Source: Agrobacterium tumefaciens (GTDB taxonomy: Bacteria > Pseudomonadota > Alphaproteobacteria > Rhizobiales > Rhizobiaceae). From it: 64,000 bases of DNA. The position numbers and the translations under genes were made by a program. The first letter of the stretch is position 1. Each line of letters opens with the position of its first letter. The DNA is taken from positions 2,170,001 to 2,234,000 of the forward strand of contig NZ_CP039903.1 in assembly GCF_005221385.1 (NCBI RefSeq), given 5' to 3'. Positions 1-9,046 of the stretch are shown piece by piece. The notes beneath the pieces were generated by a model, which saw only the letters and a list, made by a program, of their open reading frames with translations, did not search any database and had not been told where the DNA came from.

Positions 1-115
1 CCAGCGAACCGCGCATGTTGATTTCGTTCAACGGATAGAATGTGAAACGTCCGCGCTTGACGATGCGCGAGAGTTTCACATCGTAGGATTTCTCCGGGTC
101 GATCTTGCTAGCCAT
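1..115 (-). CDS. Phage structural-region protein, N-terminal part only
   Basis: An ATG at 113-115 on the minus strand opens a frame that runs off the left edge, so only 38 residues are visible, starting MASKIDPEKSYDVKLSRI. The start lies 9 bases after the tail-fibre stop, with a GGGG-rich stretch before it, so it is the next gene of the leftward late operon. The visible part is basic and hydrophilic. I do not recognise a family. Its position after a tail fibre suggests a tail or host-lysis accessory protein, which is inference only. Confidence 0.55.
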   Translation of the reverse strand, partial: MASKIDPEKSYDVKLSRIVKRGRFTFYPLNEINMRGSL

Positions 116-124
116 TGGAACCCC

Positions 125-2389
125 TTAAAGTGCGGCAATGAAAGCGTCCTGCACGAACGGCACGGACGCTACATTGTTGGTGGTTGCCGCAGGACGCATC
201 CGGGCGGCATTGGCCGCAGCGCCGAGCGTGTAGGTTGAAAGATAGGTCCGACGCGCAGGCATCTGCGGATCGACAGTGATTTCGGTGCTGTCCGGGTTGA
301 CGACCGTGTTTCCGACCATGATGGCGGGTGTGAAGGCGTGCCGGGCAGGATCGAAGGAATCCAGCGTGTATTGCGTCTGAATACTTGTGCTAGAAAACCC
401 GAATGGAAAACTCTTGCTGACGGCACGCATGCTGTTGCGGTTTCGGGCAACACGGGAAACCGCTTTCTGGTCAAGCTGGATCATCGGCTGCAAATCAGCA
501 GTACCCATCATGACCATGCGCAATTCCACCGAAGCGGGAAGCCCGACAAGCGGGTTCGTTGCCGGGTCGCCATCATCCAGTTCCGTCCAGACGGTCGCAC
601 CGGAAGGCCGGATTTCCCATCCAAGCGCGCAACCACCCGGCACCCAACCGGCAAACAGCATGTCGATTTGCGTCATGCCGTCCGCGAGGTTCAAAGCCTG
701 CATCGGAATGACCGTACGCGGGCTGCGATAGCGGGCGGCATTCAGCCGGAAGCAGATATCCGTTTCCGTCGATCCTTGAGCAAACGCGCCGTCTGTGGTG
801 AGAAACTGCGTGCCGCCAGTATACTTGTTCGACCCGGAAATATGCAGCGCATGCGCGCCGGTTGTTACCGTCACGAACGCATACCGCTTTCCGCTTTCCA
901 GCAACGTGATGGGCAATTCCACCTTGTTCCAGCCAACGGTAAGCTCCGCATGTTTCAGCATGCCTTGCGCCAGCACCGCGTCAAAACGCGGTACACCGCC
1001 GGTCGTGGTTTCCACGATGAACACATGCACATCGCCGTCGATACCGACGCGGGCAAACGACAGGTCGAGACTTGTGACCTGCATGGGCTGCGCGACGAGA
1101 AACGACTGCGCGCAGATAGAGCCGTTGATGCCAACCTCTTCGGTGACGTACTCCCAATAGGGTTCGCTATAGATTTCATACCGAAGCTGGCGAACGCCGT
1201 AAGTCTGATGGCCGGGACCGAAGTTGCCGCCGATATAGACCACTTCGAAGGTCTCGCCGCCGACATTGAGCATCTGCCCCACCCTGGAATCGCCGCCAAG
1301 GCCTGCCCACCCCGCCGCGTTTTCGCATGCGCCCATCGTCGGACCATAGGTAAGACGTACGCGGGAAGCTTCCTTGCGAACCAGCGAGGTTTCCGTATGC
1401 ACCAACTGCGAAATGTTGAGCGTGGCATCAAGCGAGGTGTTTGCAATGCGCGTCACCTCGTCAAAGGCAGGCACCATGCGGCGACCACGGAAATAAATCT
1501 TGGGGTCGTCTTCGGCTTGTACCTCAAGCCGCGCCTGCGCTTCGGCTGCAAAACCGAAGCGGACGCCCTCTTCAATGCGCGCGAGCCAATCGACATGTGT
1601 CATATCCCAACGGTCGGGAATAAGGGCATCATCAAAAACATAGGCGCGCGCCTCGTCCGGCAGATCGACTTTCAACCGGGCTGCACCGATATCACGTTGC
1701 ATTTGGCGAATGACGACGGGGCGCGGAATCTCGGTCAGCTTGGCCGTAATATTGACGATCTGCGTTTCAATGGTCTCGGTCCGCATGAACAGGCCGTCCA
1801 GATCGACTTCCAGCGCCGCAACACGCCCTTCCACTTCATATAGTGTCTTCACGCGGTCGCCATTGCCCGGCTCGATAGCGGTGATGCCCGCCGAGGTCAG
1901 CAGCACAAAGGCGATGCATGCGTCCGTCGATGCCACCACCGGCTTAACCGGAACCGGATTCGCTTCGCCCGGCTGCACGATCAATTCGACAACCCGGCGG
2001 ATCGTCTTTGGCGTCGTGCGGTTGACGATGACGCTGGTTTCAGGATCGTCGGAAGTTTCGAACGGGCGCGTTGCCGTGTCGGTCACTTCCTTACCGCGCA
2101 GCAGGATCGCAACCCAACGCTGGTCGGAAGCTGCCGCTGGAATATAAATCTGAAGGTTCATATCGTTCGGCGCTTCATGCGCATAAACGATTTCCCCGGC
2201 GACAAAACGGCCAGCGGAAACCGTGATTTCCTGCGCCGATTTACGTGCCACCGTGAAAGCGGCCCAATGGGCGGGATAGCCGATGGCATCCAGCCAAAGA
2301 CCGTCCGTCGCGGATTGCGCCTGTAAACCCATAGCTTCGAAATCCGCGTGATCGGCGATTTCAGCTTCTGCAAAGGAAGTGCGCTGCAT
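125..2389 (-). CDS. Phage tail fibre / DUF4815-like structural protein
   Basis: This 754-residue protein is the last complete gene of the baseplate block and follows tail protein I by 12 bases, the usual place of tail-fibre genes in P2-like phages. The N-terminal half resembles DUF4815 phage proteins: an early stretch around residues 20-80, then a region near residues 300-350 with TRIANTSLDATLNISQLVHTE-type sequence. The C-terminal half is beta-rich and low in charge, as expected of a fibre or baseplate spike. It probably acts in host recognition or fibre attachment at the virion tail. The family call is from recognition of the sequence, not from a search. Confidence 0.7.
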   Translation of the reverse strand: MQRTSFAEAEIADHADFEAMGLQAQSATDGLWLDAIGYPAHWAAFTVARKSAQEITVSAGRFVAGEIVYAHEAPNDMNLQIYIPAAASDQRWVAILLRGKEVTDTATRPFETSDDPETSVIVNRTTPKTIRRVVELIVQPGEANPVPVKPVVASTDACIAFVLLTSAGITAIEPGNGDRVKTLYEVEGRVAALEVDLDGLFMRTETIETQIVNITAKLTEIPRPVVIRQMQRDIGAARLKVDLPDEARAYVFDDALIPDRWDMTHVDWLARIEEGVRFGFAAEAQARLEVQAEDDPKIYFRGRRMVPAFDEVTRIANTSLDATLNISQLVHTETSLVRKEASRVRLTYGPTMGACENAAGWAGLGGDSRVGQMLNVGGETFEVVYIGGNFGPGHQTYGVRQLRYEIYSEPYWEYVTEEVGINGSICAQSFLVAQPMQVTSLDLSFARVGIDGDVHVFIVETTTGGVPRFDAVLAQGMLKHAELTVGWNKVELPITLLESGKRYAFVTVTTGAHALHISGSNKYTGGTQFLTTDGAFAQGSTETDICFRLNAARYRSPRTVIPMQALNLADGMTQIDMLFAGWVPGGCALGWEIRPSGATVWTELDDGDPATNPLVGLPASVELRMVMMGTADLQPMIQLDQKAVSRVARNRNSMRAVSKSFPFGFSSTSIQTQYTLDSFDPARHAFTPAIMVGNTVVNPDSTEITVDPQMPARRTYLSTYTLGAAANAARMRPAATTNNVASVPFVQDAFIAAL

Positions 2390-2401
2390 GTGTCGTTACC
2401 C

Positions 2402-3067
2402 TCAATCCAGCCGCTTGCGATCCATGTAACCGCCGAAGGCATGGCTTCCGTCGATGAAAATATTGTCGTTAAAGGTGATGCCGCGCCGCCATGCGAAGGA
2501 CACCGAATAGAGCGTCTCCGGTGTCTTGGCGGTCGTCATGGCGCGCTTGGCGCGGCGAATGGGTTCAAGGTTGATGGCCGTCATCGCCGCTCGCCCGAAG
2601 GCGCTGCGGCCAATCTGAAAGCGGTTCTTCGGCGCTGTCAGCGTGACGCGGACAAGGTAATGCGCAACGAATGGCTGATGCGCTATCGGGGTCCGGCCAA
2701 TCACCGCCCGCCCGAAGGTGAAGCGGTTCGGATGGGCGATGCGGTCCACAATTTCCGCATCAACAAACGCAAGGTAGCGTTTCAGCCCGGCAAGCGTGCC
2801 TTTCAGCGCCGCCAAGGGAGACCCGGGATAGAGCGTTGAAACCCCGGCGCACTGCGCAATCATTTCCCGCTTGCGCTCTTCGGTCCAATCGTCAAACCAG
2901 AGATCGACCGAGTGATGCACGGCAAGCCATGGAAGGAACCGCGCAGGCGTCTGGTACGGGTCCATCAGCACCGCGTAAGGTATCGGCAAATCATCCGACA
3001 TACCGGCGGCAAGCGTCTTTTCGAATGGCTCCGCCGATGATGGCAGCAACACACCTACGTCGCTCAT
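2402..3067 (-). CDS. Phage tail protein I (P2 gpI family)
   Basis: This 221-residue protein belongs to the gpI family of contractile-tail baseplate proteins. The N-terminal half has the typical order of a short acidic lead, PYAVLMDPYQTPARFLPWLA, then a DLWFDDWTEERKR segment. That pattern of aromatic and tryptophan-containing helices is characteristic of gpI. The protein is somewhat longer than P2 gpI because of a basic C-terminal extension. Its ATG overlaps the gpJ stop by four bases (ATGA), so the two are translationally coupled. It should sit at the edge of the baseplate, between the wedge protein and the fibre. Confidence 0.85.
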   Translation of the reverse strand: MSDVGVLLPSSAEPFEKTLAAGMSDDLPIPYAVLMDPYQTPARFLPWLAVHHSVDLWFDDWTEERKREMIAQCAGVSTLYPGSPLAALKGTLAGLKRYLAFVDAEIVDRIAHPNRFTFGRAVIGRTPIAHQPFVAHYLVRVTLTAPKNRFQIGRSAFGRAAMTAINLEPIRRAKRAMTTAKTPETLYSVSFAWRRGITFNDNIFIDGSHAFGGYMDRKRLD

Positions 3068-4017
3068 GCCCGCACCTCGACAGTGATGTTAAGGCTGGTC
3101 ATCACCGGCACCTTATAGGCGTCGGGCTGGATGACGACGGGCGCGAGGTCGCGCACCCTGATAACGCCATCACCGAAGGCCGCACCCGAAAACAGGGCTT
3201 CTGGAATTTCGCCGCCGATCAGGATTCGGGCGGTCGCCGCTGCGGTGACACGCTTTTCCGCTTCCTGCCGGACGATATCCGCAGACGGCCCGACCGCCGG
3301 AATTTCAAGGACAAGCGAGACTGCGTATTCCGTCCGCCCGGCGGCCATGACCGAGATAGCCACGGCTTCCGGCGCGCGGTTTGGGTTCGTTACCGACGCC
3401 CGGACCGTATCCAGCTCCAAGGCAGTCGGAAGCCTGCCCATCGGGCCGATGACAACAACATCCGTATCGCCGCGACGGCCATGGACAGCCCGGCCATTTA
3501 CCCGAGCATCCCAAAGCCCAAGCGCCTTGTCAGCAGATTGCGGCCAAGCCGTCCACGCATCATAAAGGTAGCGACCGGCAGAACCGGCGGACGGCAGATC
3601 GTAAGACAGCAGATAACGCCGCAACAGCGCATCATCGCCCTCCATGATGGCCGCCGCATTCGCGGTTGCGGGAACCACGGTCAGGCGGACAATGTTCCGG
3701 TTTGCGGCGATAGCGTCCAGATTGGACCCCTTCGCATATGCCGCGAGAAGCGACCGGAAAGTATCATTGACGTTTTGCCGGTCCAGAAGGCGCAGGTATG
3801 ACCAAGCTTCACCGACGACACCCGCCGGGTCCGTTTCGAGATCCTGCACGTCATATTCCGGTAGCGAAGGATCGACCGCCCGCAGCGTGTTCCAGAATGC
3901 GACGAAGCGCACTTTGAATTCGCTATAGAGCGTTTCGAAATCCAGCGGGCTAATCGCATCGGGCAACGGCAGGCGGGAAACATCAATCGTCGTCGGTGCG
4001 TAAATCGCCATGGTCAT
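3064..4017 (-). CDS. Baseplate assembly protein J (P2 gpJ family)
   Basis: This is a 317-residue baseplate wedge protein of the gpJ family. The diagnostic N-terminal region reads LPLPDAISPLDFETLYSEFK, followed by a DPAGVVGEAWSYLRLLDRQNVND stretch that matches the family's conserved helix. The longer open frame extends upstream to 4176, but that extension lies inside gpW. The ATG at 4015-4017 overlaps the gpW stop and is the better start; MAIYAP at 4011 is the alternative. The length is close to P2 gpJ. The gene order V, W, J, I matches P2-like myophages and shows that the tail is contractile. Confidence 0.87.
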   Translation of the reverse strand: MTMAIYAPTTIDVSRLPLPDAISPLDFETLYSEFKVRFVAFWNTLRAVDPSLPEYDVQDLETDPAGVVGEAWSYLRLLDRQNVNDTFRSLLAAYAKGSNLDAIAANRNIVRLTVVPATANAAAIMEGDDALLRRYLLSYDLPSAGSAGRYLYDAWTAWPQSADKALGLWDARVNGRAVHGRRGDTDVVVIGPMGRLPTALELDTVRASVTNPNRAPEAVAISVMAAGRTEYAVSLVLEIPAVGPSADIVRQEAEKRVTAAATARILIGGEIPEALFSGAAFGDGVIRVRDLAPVVIQPDAYKVPVMTSLNITVEVRA

Positions 4018-4391
4018 CTGCCCGGATAAATGACGCGGACGGTGGCACTCTCCGCAATGGAGTAATCGCCACGATGGCCGCGAGGATAATAGGTGCCGAA
4101 GATATCGAGCGCGATGACGCCACCGGCATCCGCTTGCGTCACGCGCCCGGCAGTCATGCGGAAGCGCGGTTCCCATTCAAGGATTGCGGTAGCTGCGGCG
4201 GAGTAGAGCGCAAGCACGTTCCGCCGCGTCATCTTGCTGTCAATAAAATCAGGGATATCACTGCCGAAGTTTCGGCGCATGACGCGCGAGCCTTTCGGCG
4301 TTTTCAGGATTTTGCGGATTGACTGCTGCGTATGCGGCCAGTCATTCAGCGGCGCGCCGGTCTGGCCGTTTACGCCGGTTGAGCTTGCCAT
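4014..4391 (-). CDS. Baseplate protein W (GPW/gp25 family)
   Basis: This 125-residue protein is a gpW/gp25 lysozyme-like baseplate wedge component. The sequence QSIRKILKTPKGSRVMRRNFGSD, followed by PDFID and later LEWEPRF, is the conserved core of the family. I start it at ATG 4389-4391, giving a length near the family norm; the frame stays open to 4442 but would overlap the preceding small gene. Its stop overlaps the gpJ start (ATGA). It acts in the virion baseplate next to gpJ. Confidence 0.86.
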   Translation of the reverse strand: MASSTGVNGQTGAPLNDWPHTQQSIRKILKTPKGSRVMRRNFGSDIPDFIDSKMTRRNVLALYSAAATAILEWEPRFRMTAGRVTQADAGGVIALDIFGTYYPRGHRGDYSIAESATVRVIYPGR

Positions 4392-4539
4392 GGGCGCTAT
4401 CCTCTTTTTCAGGGAAAACGACATTGCCGAAGGGCGGCGCAAGCTCGCGGGCTTCGTCGTCGGTCAAGGGGATGATTTCGCCAGCCGACCGCCAGCGCCC
4501 GGCGACTTCGCAGCCGGTTCGTACCTTGTAGTTTTTCAT
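4342..4539 (-). CDS. Small phage protein between baseplate genes V and W
   Basis: This 65-residue frame starts MKNYKVRTGCEVAGRW and ends with a strongly basic tail (LNRRKRPDRR). It begins nine bases after the gpV stop and overlaps the gpW start by about 50 bases. Position and co-directionality suggest a real gene. I recognise no family. The N-terminal half (GEIIPLTDDEARELAPPFGNVV) resembles short phage proteins often encoded beside structural genes, but no function can be given. If gpW really starts at 4391, the overlap is larger than usual, so the C-terminal end could be non-functional. Confidence 0.5.
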   Translation of the reverse strand: MKNYKVRTGCEVAGRWRSAGEIIPLTDDEARELAPPFGNVVFPEKEDSAHGKLNRRKRPDRRAAE

Positions 4540-4548
4540 GGGATTTCC

Positions 4549-5103
4549 TCAGTCCACCGCGAAGACTTTTTCCGAGGCTTCGACAATCGGCCAAAAGCCC
4601 GTAGACGAACCGCTTGAGACGTGCACCCTGTCGCCAAGCCGGGCGACACGCTTGCCGCCGTCGCCGCCAAGCTGCACGTTCGGCGATTCAACAATCACCT
4701 TCGGCGACGTAACTTTCGCCTGTCCCGCCGATGCTTCAATCACGGTATCGCCGATCTTGATATGAAACGGCGTGTCGCTGTTTTCGCGGGCGTTGTCGTC
4801 GCTGTAGGTGGAGAAATCTATCTGCGCATCGGTCATGTCGCCGTTTTCGGAAACAACATCCACCTGTTCGCCGACGCTGTAGAGGACATCGACTTTGACG
4901 CCACCGGCAGCGAGGGTTCGCGCCTTGATCCACGGCGTCAGGTAGGGCTTGCCGTCCTCCTGTTCCGACAGCTTGACGCGGTATTTCGATTTGTCGTCGC
5001 TGACTTCGGCAATCGTTCCCTTGCGCCGCCGGTTGCGGTTCCGGCGCTCAAGTTCCGCCATTCGCATATAAAGTTCTGTGATCTGGTCCACCAAACTGGC
5101 CAT
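4549..5103 (-). CDS. Baseplate assembly protein V (spike, P2 gpV family)
   Basis: This 184-residue protein is the membrane-piercing spike of a contractile tail. An N-terminal helix (residues 1-27, rich in E and R) leads into an OB-fold-like region with KGTIAEV and KYRVKL, then SVGEQVDVVSENGDM. A C-terminal beta-helix part follows, with TPFHIKIGDTVIEASAG and repeated VTSPKVIVESPNVQLGG strands, which is the usual gpV architecture. The start codon shares one base with the preceding stop (TAATG). It is the first of the V-W-J-I baseplate block. Confidence 0.86.
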   Translation of the reverse strand: MASLVDQITELYMRMAELERRNRNRRRKGTIAEVSDDKSKYRVKLSEQEDGKPYLTPWIKARTLAAGGVKVDVLYSVGEQVDVVSENGDMTDAQIDFSTYSDDNARENSDTPFHIKIGDTVIEASAGQAKVTSPKVIVESPNVQLGGDGGKRVARLGDRVHVSSGSSTGFWPIVEASEKVFAVD

Positions 5104-5849
5104 TACGGCGACCCCTCGTAAGGCGTGATCAACATGGCGTCGGCCTCGTCATGAATAAGACCGTATCGCCGCATTGCCGTCTGCAATTCGCTGGCATCGC
5201 CGGAAAGCTGCGCCCGGATGAGGGCAATCTTTTCGGCCATGGACGGATCATTCGGAGCAAGATCGCTTTCGCATTTGGCGAGGAACCGGGCGAAGGGCGA
5301 ACCGGGATTAAGCGGTTCGCCGCGCAAAGGTTCGGCCACCATGCTCGCGGTGACTTTCAGTTGGTGCGCGGCAAGCCGCATCCCGTTTGTATCGCCGCTG
5401 ATGCGCGACCGCGAAACAGATTGGAAAGAAAGGCAGAGTGAGCGGAAGATTGCCGCCCATTCATTATCGGGATCGTTGAGGGCATCGCCAGTCTGGCGAA
5501 GCGCCATATCAAGAAGAAACTCAAACGTCGCGTCCGTCGCAGGCATGCCGAGAATAACGCTTTCGTCCGTTTCGGAATCGGTGACCGCGTGCGCCGTGGC
5601 CACCCCGGACTCGAAGACGATATCGAGAAGGCCGGGAGACGACAGTGAGCGAAGCTCAAGACCGTCCGAGACCTTAGAACTGTCGGTGTAAACCGAGATA
5701 AATTGCTTGTCCTTATCCGTCCGCAATGAACCATCGGCAGCGATATCGAGTACGCCGATTTCGCTGTCCAGAACGTTCGAGCCGACAATGGTGTTTCCCT
5801 TGGTCGCCTCCACGGCGGAGATGCGGGCGGCAAAATTGATAAAGGACAT
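5103..5849 (-). CDS. Phage structural-region protein of unknown function
   Basis: This 248-residue acidic protein starts MSFINFAARISAVEATKG and lies between the head-tail joining genes and the baseplate V gene, sharing one base with the V start. A central helical region (residues 90-200) has repeated leucine and alanine. I see no catalytic motif, signal peptide or membrane segment. Location suggests a tail completion or tail-terminator-type role, but this is inference. No homologue family is recognised. Confidence 0.6.
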   Translation of the reverse strand: MSFINFAARISAVEATKGNTIVGSNVLDSEIGVLDIAADGSLRTDKDKQFISVYTDSSKVSDGLELRSLSSPGLLDIVFESGVATAHAVTDSETDESVILGMPATDATFEFLLDMALRQTGDALNDPDNEWAAIFRSLCLSFQSVSRSRISGDTNGMRLAAHQLKVTASMVAEPLRGEPLNPGSPFARFLAKCESDLAPNDPSMAEKIALIRAQLSGDASELQTAMRRYGLIHDEADAMLITPYEGSP

Positions 5850-5857
5850 GGAAGCTC

Positions 5858-6235
5858 CTAAATCTCTTTCAGGGCGACAGCGATAAGGTTGCTATGCCGG
5901 TCACTGACGAAATCAACCGACCAAGCCGGTTCGCCAGCCCGATCCATCGCACGAACCCGGTCACCGGATTGAAGCGCCGGGCCTTCGTATGTCGAGCGGT
6001 CAATGAACAGAACGGCATCCGCCGCAGCGAAGCGAACGCGATGAGGGCCGCTAACGGCATTGCCTGCCGGGCGCGTTGTGTCGTCTTCCGTGTGCAATGC
6101 CTCGCAGTGGATGACGATCTGAGGGCGGGCCGGGTCCGTCTTGCCGTTCACCAAGAACGACAGGCGGACCGTCTCGCCGAAAGCGCCGCCAACCTTCCGG
6201 TCAACGGCAGCTTCCAGTTTTCGCCAGTCCACCAT
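5858..6235 (-). CDS. Probable head-tail connector / stopper protein
   Basis: This 125-residue protein starts MVDWRKLEAAVDRKVGGAFG. The frame stays open to 6322, but the ATG at 6233-6235 begins two bases after the preceding stop and is preferred. It has a short N-terminal helix, then a beta-rich body (VRLSFLVNGK, RVRFAAADAVLFID, GDRVRAMDR). This pattern, plus the place just after the decoration-protein gene and before tail genes, is that of small head-tail joining proteins (ATP-binding-sugar or gpFII-like). The exact family is not certain. Confidence 0.55.
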   Translation of the reverse strand: MVDWRKLEAAVDRKVGGAFGETVRLSFLVNGKTDPARPQIVIHCEALHTEDDTTRPAGNAVSGPHRVRFAAADAVLFIDRSTYEGPALQSGDRVRAMDRAGEPAWSVDFVSDRHSNLIAVALKEI

Positions 6236-6236
6236 C

Positions 6237-6560
6237 TTACTGATGCAAGATGAGGTCGCCGGTCGCCGAAGGATTGGCGGCGACGGCGGCGGCGTAACCG
6301 ACCTTGGTATTCGCGCCAGCATTATCGGCGGTGGTCAGCTTGGCACCATCCCAATAAAGAAGTGCGCCTTCGGTCCATGCCTGCGCATTCGTTTTGGGCA
6401 GGGTGAAGACGCCTTCTCGAGCGAGATTGACGCGCTGGCCAGCTTTGGCGGAAAACTGCGCCACGCCGAACAGCTTGCCGACAAGAACGCCGTCGCCGGA
6501 ATTGACATCGGCGGGCGCGGTGACTTCCACCGTATCGGCGGGGCCTCGATAATTTTTCAT
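6237..6560 (-). CDS. DUF2190-family capsid decoration-like protein
   Basis: This 107-residue protein starts MKNYRGPADTVEVTAPADV and follows the capsid gene. The layout of VTAPADVNSGDGVLVGKLFGVA followed by AKAGQRVNLAREGVFTLPK is typical of DUF2190, which includes capsid decoration or stabilising proteins encoded next to the major capsid gene. I chose ATG 6558-6560 over the upstream 6617 start because the added residues are proline-rich and unlike the family, and because family members begin just before the VEVTAP strand. Confidence 0.75.
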   Translation of the reverse strand: MKNYRGPADTVEVTAPADVNSGDGVLVGKLFGVAQFSAKAGQRVNLAREGVFTLPKTNAQAWTEGALLYWDGAKLTTADNAGANTKVGYAAAVAANPSATGDLILHQ

Positions 6561-6635
6561 GGTGATCTTCCTTGCGATCAACGTGACAGGAAAGGGAGAG
6601 CCGGGCGGCTCCCCCAACGAAGTCAGGCGAGCGGG

Positions 6636-8297
6636 TTACGCTTGGCCGGGGTTGCGATAGCCGAAGCGGAAGTCGGTCGCGCCGCAACCGAAGTCGTGTT
6701 CAACCGACATGCTGAAACCCTGCGAGCCAAACGGCTCGTCCATGCGGACGCGCGGGGCCTCGTAACCTTCGAGATAGCCCCAACGGTAATTGGAGCCGGT
6801 CACGGGATCGGCGAAGAGATTCCAGGAATTGTCAGCGATCTGCGACGTTTCCACCAGTTCGAACTTGCCGGAGAAAATATTGACCGTGGAAACCGTTGCG
6901 GGCGTGATCGACGCCAGCAGCTTTTCCGCTTCGGTCAACTGGTTCGGGCCGACCAGCATGATACGCGCCGGGTTTGCCAGCAACGGCTTGCCATCCAGCG
7001 ACTTTTGCTGACCCATCGACTTGCGGCCTTCGCCGACGCTGTCGACGGTAATGGCAGAACCAGCAGCAGCAAGGTTATTATGGTCAGCATGGAAGACGGT
7101 TTTGCCGTCCGCAAGCTTGCCGTTGTATGCGCCAGCATAGAAGGTGAGTTCTTCGAACAGGGCGACCGATGCGCCGTAGCTCGTCAGCAGTTCGGCGATG
7201 GCGCCGAGATCGTCATTGATGAGCATAGGGCGGCTGATGTTCAGGGCAATCGCATAGCTGAATGCCTGTACGGCTTCCTTACCTTCACCGAACGACCCGA
7301 ACTTGATCTTGCCGTTTTCCAGAATCTTTTCCAGCATCGGGAAATCGCCGGTCTTGACCACCGTATCCGGGCGGAAGTCGCGGAAGTTCTTCTTGCGGGC
7401 AAAGCGCTTGAAGGTCGGCTGCGCCAGTGCGTAGCGCTGTTCCAGCGTGCGATTGACTGCACCTTCAAAGATCACAGGGAAATCAGAAGTCGAATGCGCG
7501 GCGCGGCTGAAGATGTTGTCGATATCGCGAGCATTCAGCATGCGGCGACCATGAAAATTCACGGAATCGGCAGCGATATCGACCAGACCTTGACCCATAT
7601 ACTGGCGAGCGGCGGCGGACGGACCGGCCTGCGGGACCGGCGCGCCGAGACCGTACGCCAGCGCTTCGACACGGGCCGAACGGATGGTATCGGCTTCGTC
7701 GTTGCCGACCTGCACGCGAACGCGGCTGTCGGTCGGTGCGGTGCGCTCATTGGTCACCATGTGATCCAGCAGCAGACCCCGGAAGCTGTCCAGCGAAGTG
7801 CCGGAGCGGATATGGTCACGCGCAAATTCAGGAAAACCCGCACGCGCCGCCAGATCATCGATAGTAGTGATCCGCTCGCGTTCGGCACGCTCTGCGTTCT
7901 GCGCTGCGGCCTGCGGATTGTTATTCTGGGGCGCGGGGGCCGTACCGCCTCGCTCCGCATTTTCGAGCGTTGCAATCCCGGCGCGGACGCCATCGAGTTC
8001 GGCGAGAATGTCCGAATGCTCTTTTTCGATGGCGCGGGCCGCTTCATCGGAAAGCCCTTCCACCAGTTCCTTGCGCTTGTTTTCGGCGCGCGTCGTCAGG
8101 TCGGCGGCGGTCGCCCGCAACGCCAGCAGCGCCGGGGTGGCCTGATAGACATGATCCAGCATGCCGCGCGTCTGCACGAATGCATCGTGGCCGATCAGCG
8201 AAGCAGCATGGGAAGGGTCTGCGGAAAGAATGGTGAAGGCGAGACCGAAGCAGACGATTGCGGCGACGGTCGCGAAAACATATGCAGCCTTTTTCAT
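6636..8297 (-). CDS. Major capsid protein with N-terminal scaffold-like region (HK97-like)
   Basis: This 553-residue protein is the likely major capsid precursor. It follows the prohead protease gene. A charged coiled-coil region (about residues 60-150, TTRAENKRKELVEGL and EKEHSDILAELD) resembles the delta/scaffold domain removed by that protease. The C-terminal 380 residues are the shell domain, with RFARKKNFRDFRPDTV and GPNQLTEAEKLL. The ATG at 8295-8297 has AAGGAA upstream; the open frame extends to 8456, but that overlaps the protease gene. Oddly, residues 1-33 look like a signal peptide or membrane anchor (MKKAAYVFATVAAIVCFGLA). An alternative start is Met46. Confidence 0.75.
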   Translation of the reverse strand: MKKAAYVFATVAAIVCFGLAFTILSADPSHAASLIGHDAFVQTRGMLDHVYQATPALLALRATAADLTTRAENKRKELVEGLSDEAARAIEKEHSDILAELDGVRAGIATLENAERGGTAPAPQNNNPQAAAQNAERAERERITTIDDLAARAGFPEFARDHIRSGTSLDSFRGLLLDHMVTNERTAPTDSRVRVQVGNDEADTIRSARVEALAYGLGAPVPQAGPSAAARQYMGQGLVDIAADSVNFHGRRMLNARDIDNIFSRAAHSTSDFPVIFEGAVNRTLEQRYALAQPTFKRFARKKNFRDFRPDTVVKTGDFPMLEKILENGKIKFGSFGEGKEAVQAFSYAIALNISRPMLINDDLGAIAELLTSYGASVALFEELTFYAGAYNGKLADGKTVFHADHNNLAAAGSAITVDSVGEGRKSMGQQKSLDGKPLLANPARIMLVGPNQLTEAEKLLASITPATVSTVNIFSGKFELVETSQIADNSWNLFADPVTGSNYRWGYLEGYEAPRVRMDEPFGSQGFSMSVEHDFGCGATDFRFGYRNPGQA

Positions 8298-8395
8298 GGC
8301 GTGCGGTTCCTTTTGTATTACCGGGCAGGACAAGCGCCGTCGCCCTGCATCCCCGGTAGAAGTCAGGCGGCGAACTGGAAAAATTGGAATGAGTG

Positions 8396-9046
8396 TCAGC
8401 CGAAGCGGCGTTCGGCTTCGGCCATGCGCATGCGAGCGGCCCGAAGGTCGAGACATGCGGCAGACTGGATTGAAAGCGGGAACGTGGCTTCGCTGGATCG
8501 GACCTGCGCGCCGGGATCGGCGGGAACGGTCACAAATGAAATCTCATTTGGCGTCCAGCGCTCCACGAAAATCTTTTCGACCTCGCCTTTCTTCGCCGCT
8601 TCCTCCACCCTGATTTTATCGATGGAGTAACCCACCGATACATTCTTGATGATTTTGTCAGAAACCAGCCCGAACATGCGGTCGGCGGCGAGATCGATCC
8701 CGGCCTTGGGGAAACGGATGGTCGCCCATCCTTCGCCCTTTTCGATCCACGCCCGTTCAACAACGGCGATCTGCGAAAAGGTGGACCACCGGGAATGGCT
8801 GTCCAGAACCGGCGCACCCAAATTCATGCGCGTCAGGTCCAGCGCCCGTTCGCTGACGACAAGGATTTCATCGAATGGCACAGCCGTGTCCCATCCGGTA
8901 TAGCGCAGGCGGCGCACCGCCGCGCCAGTCGTGAATACCAGCGTAACGGTGCGCGCCTCCGCATCGATCGAACTAACATTCAGGTCCTGTCCGCGAACCT
9001 GCATCGGCAGGGACGCAGGCGCTTTACGCAGTTCAAGTTTCGTCAT
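8396..9046 (-). CDS. Prohead serine protease (HK97 family)
   Basis: This 216-residue protein is the head maturation protease that trims the capsid scaffold region. The sequence has the family order: VVSERALDLTRMN and PVLDSHSR (conserved His near residue 80), then a VSVGYSI strand with the candidate nucleophile serine, and the hallmark EISFVTVPADPGA near residue 180. The start MTKLELRKAP overlaps the portal gene by about 14 bases. The longer open frame to 9211 is a shadow inside the portal gene. It lies between portal and capsid genes, as in lambda-like and HK97-like head modules. Confidence 0.85.
   Translation of the reverse strand: MTKLELRKAPASLPMQVRGQDLNVSSIDAEARTVTLVFTTGAAVRRLRYTGWDTAVPFDEILVVSERALDLTRMNLGAPVLDSHSRWSTFSQIAVVERAWIEKGEGWATIRFPKAGIDLAADRMFGLVSDKIIKNVSVGYSIDKIRVEEAAKKGEVEKIFVERWTPNEISFVTVPADPGAQVRSSEATFPLSIQSAACLDLRAARMRMAEAERRFG

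Noticed and set aside
338..1843. 501-codon plus-strand frame over the tail fibre
   Set aside because: It has no ribosome site and a composition rich in R, H and P; it is a shadow of the fibre gene.
6141..8630. 829-codon plus-strand frame across the capsid genes
   Set aside because: It is antisense to capsid, decoration and protease genes with clear families. Long opposite frames are expected at this GC content.
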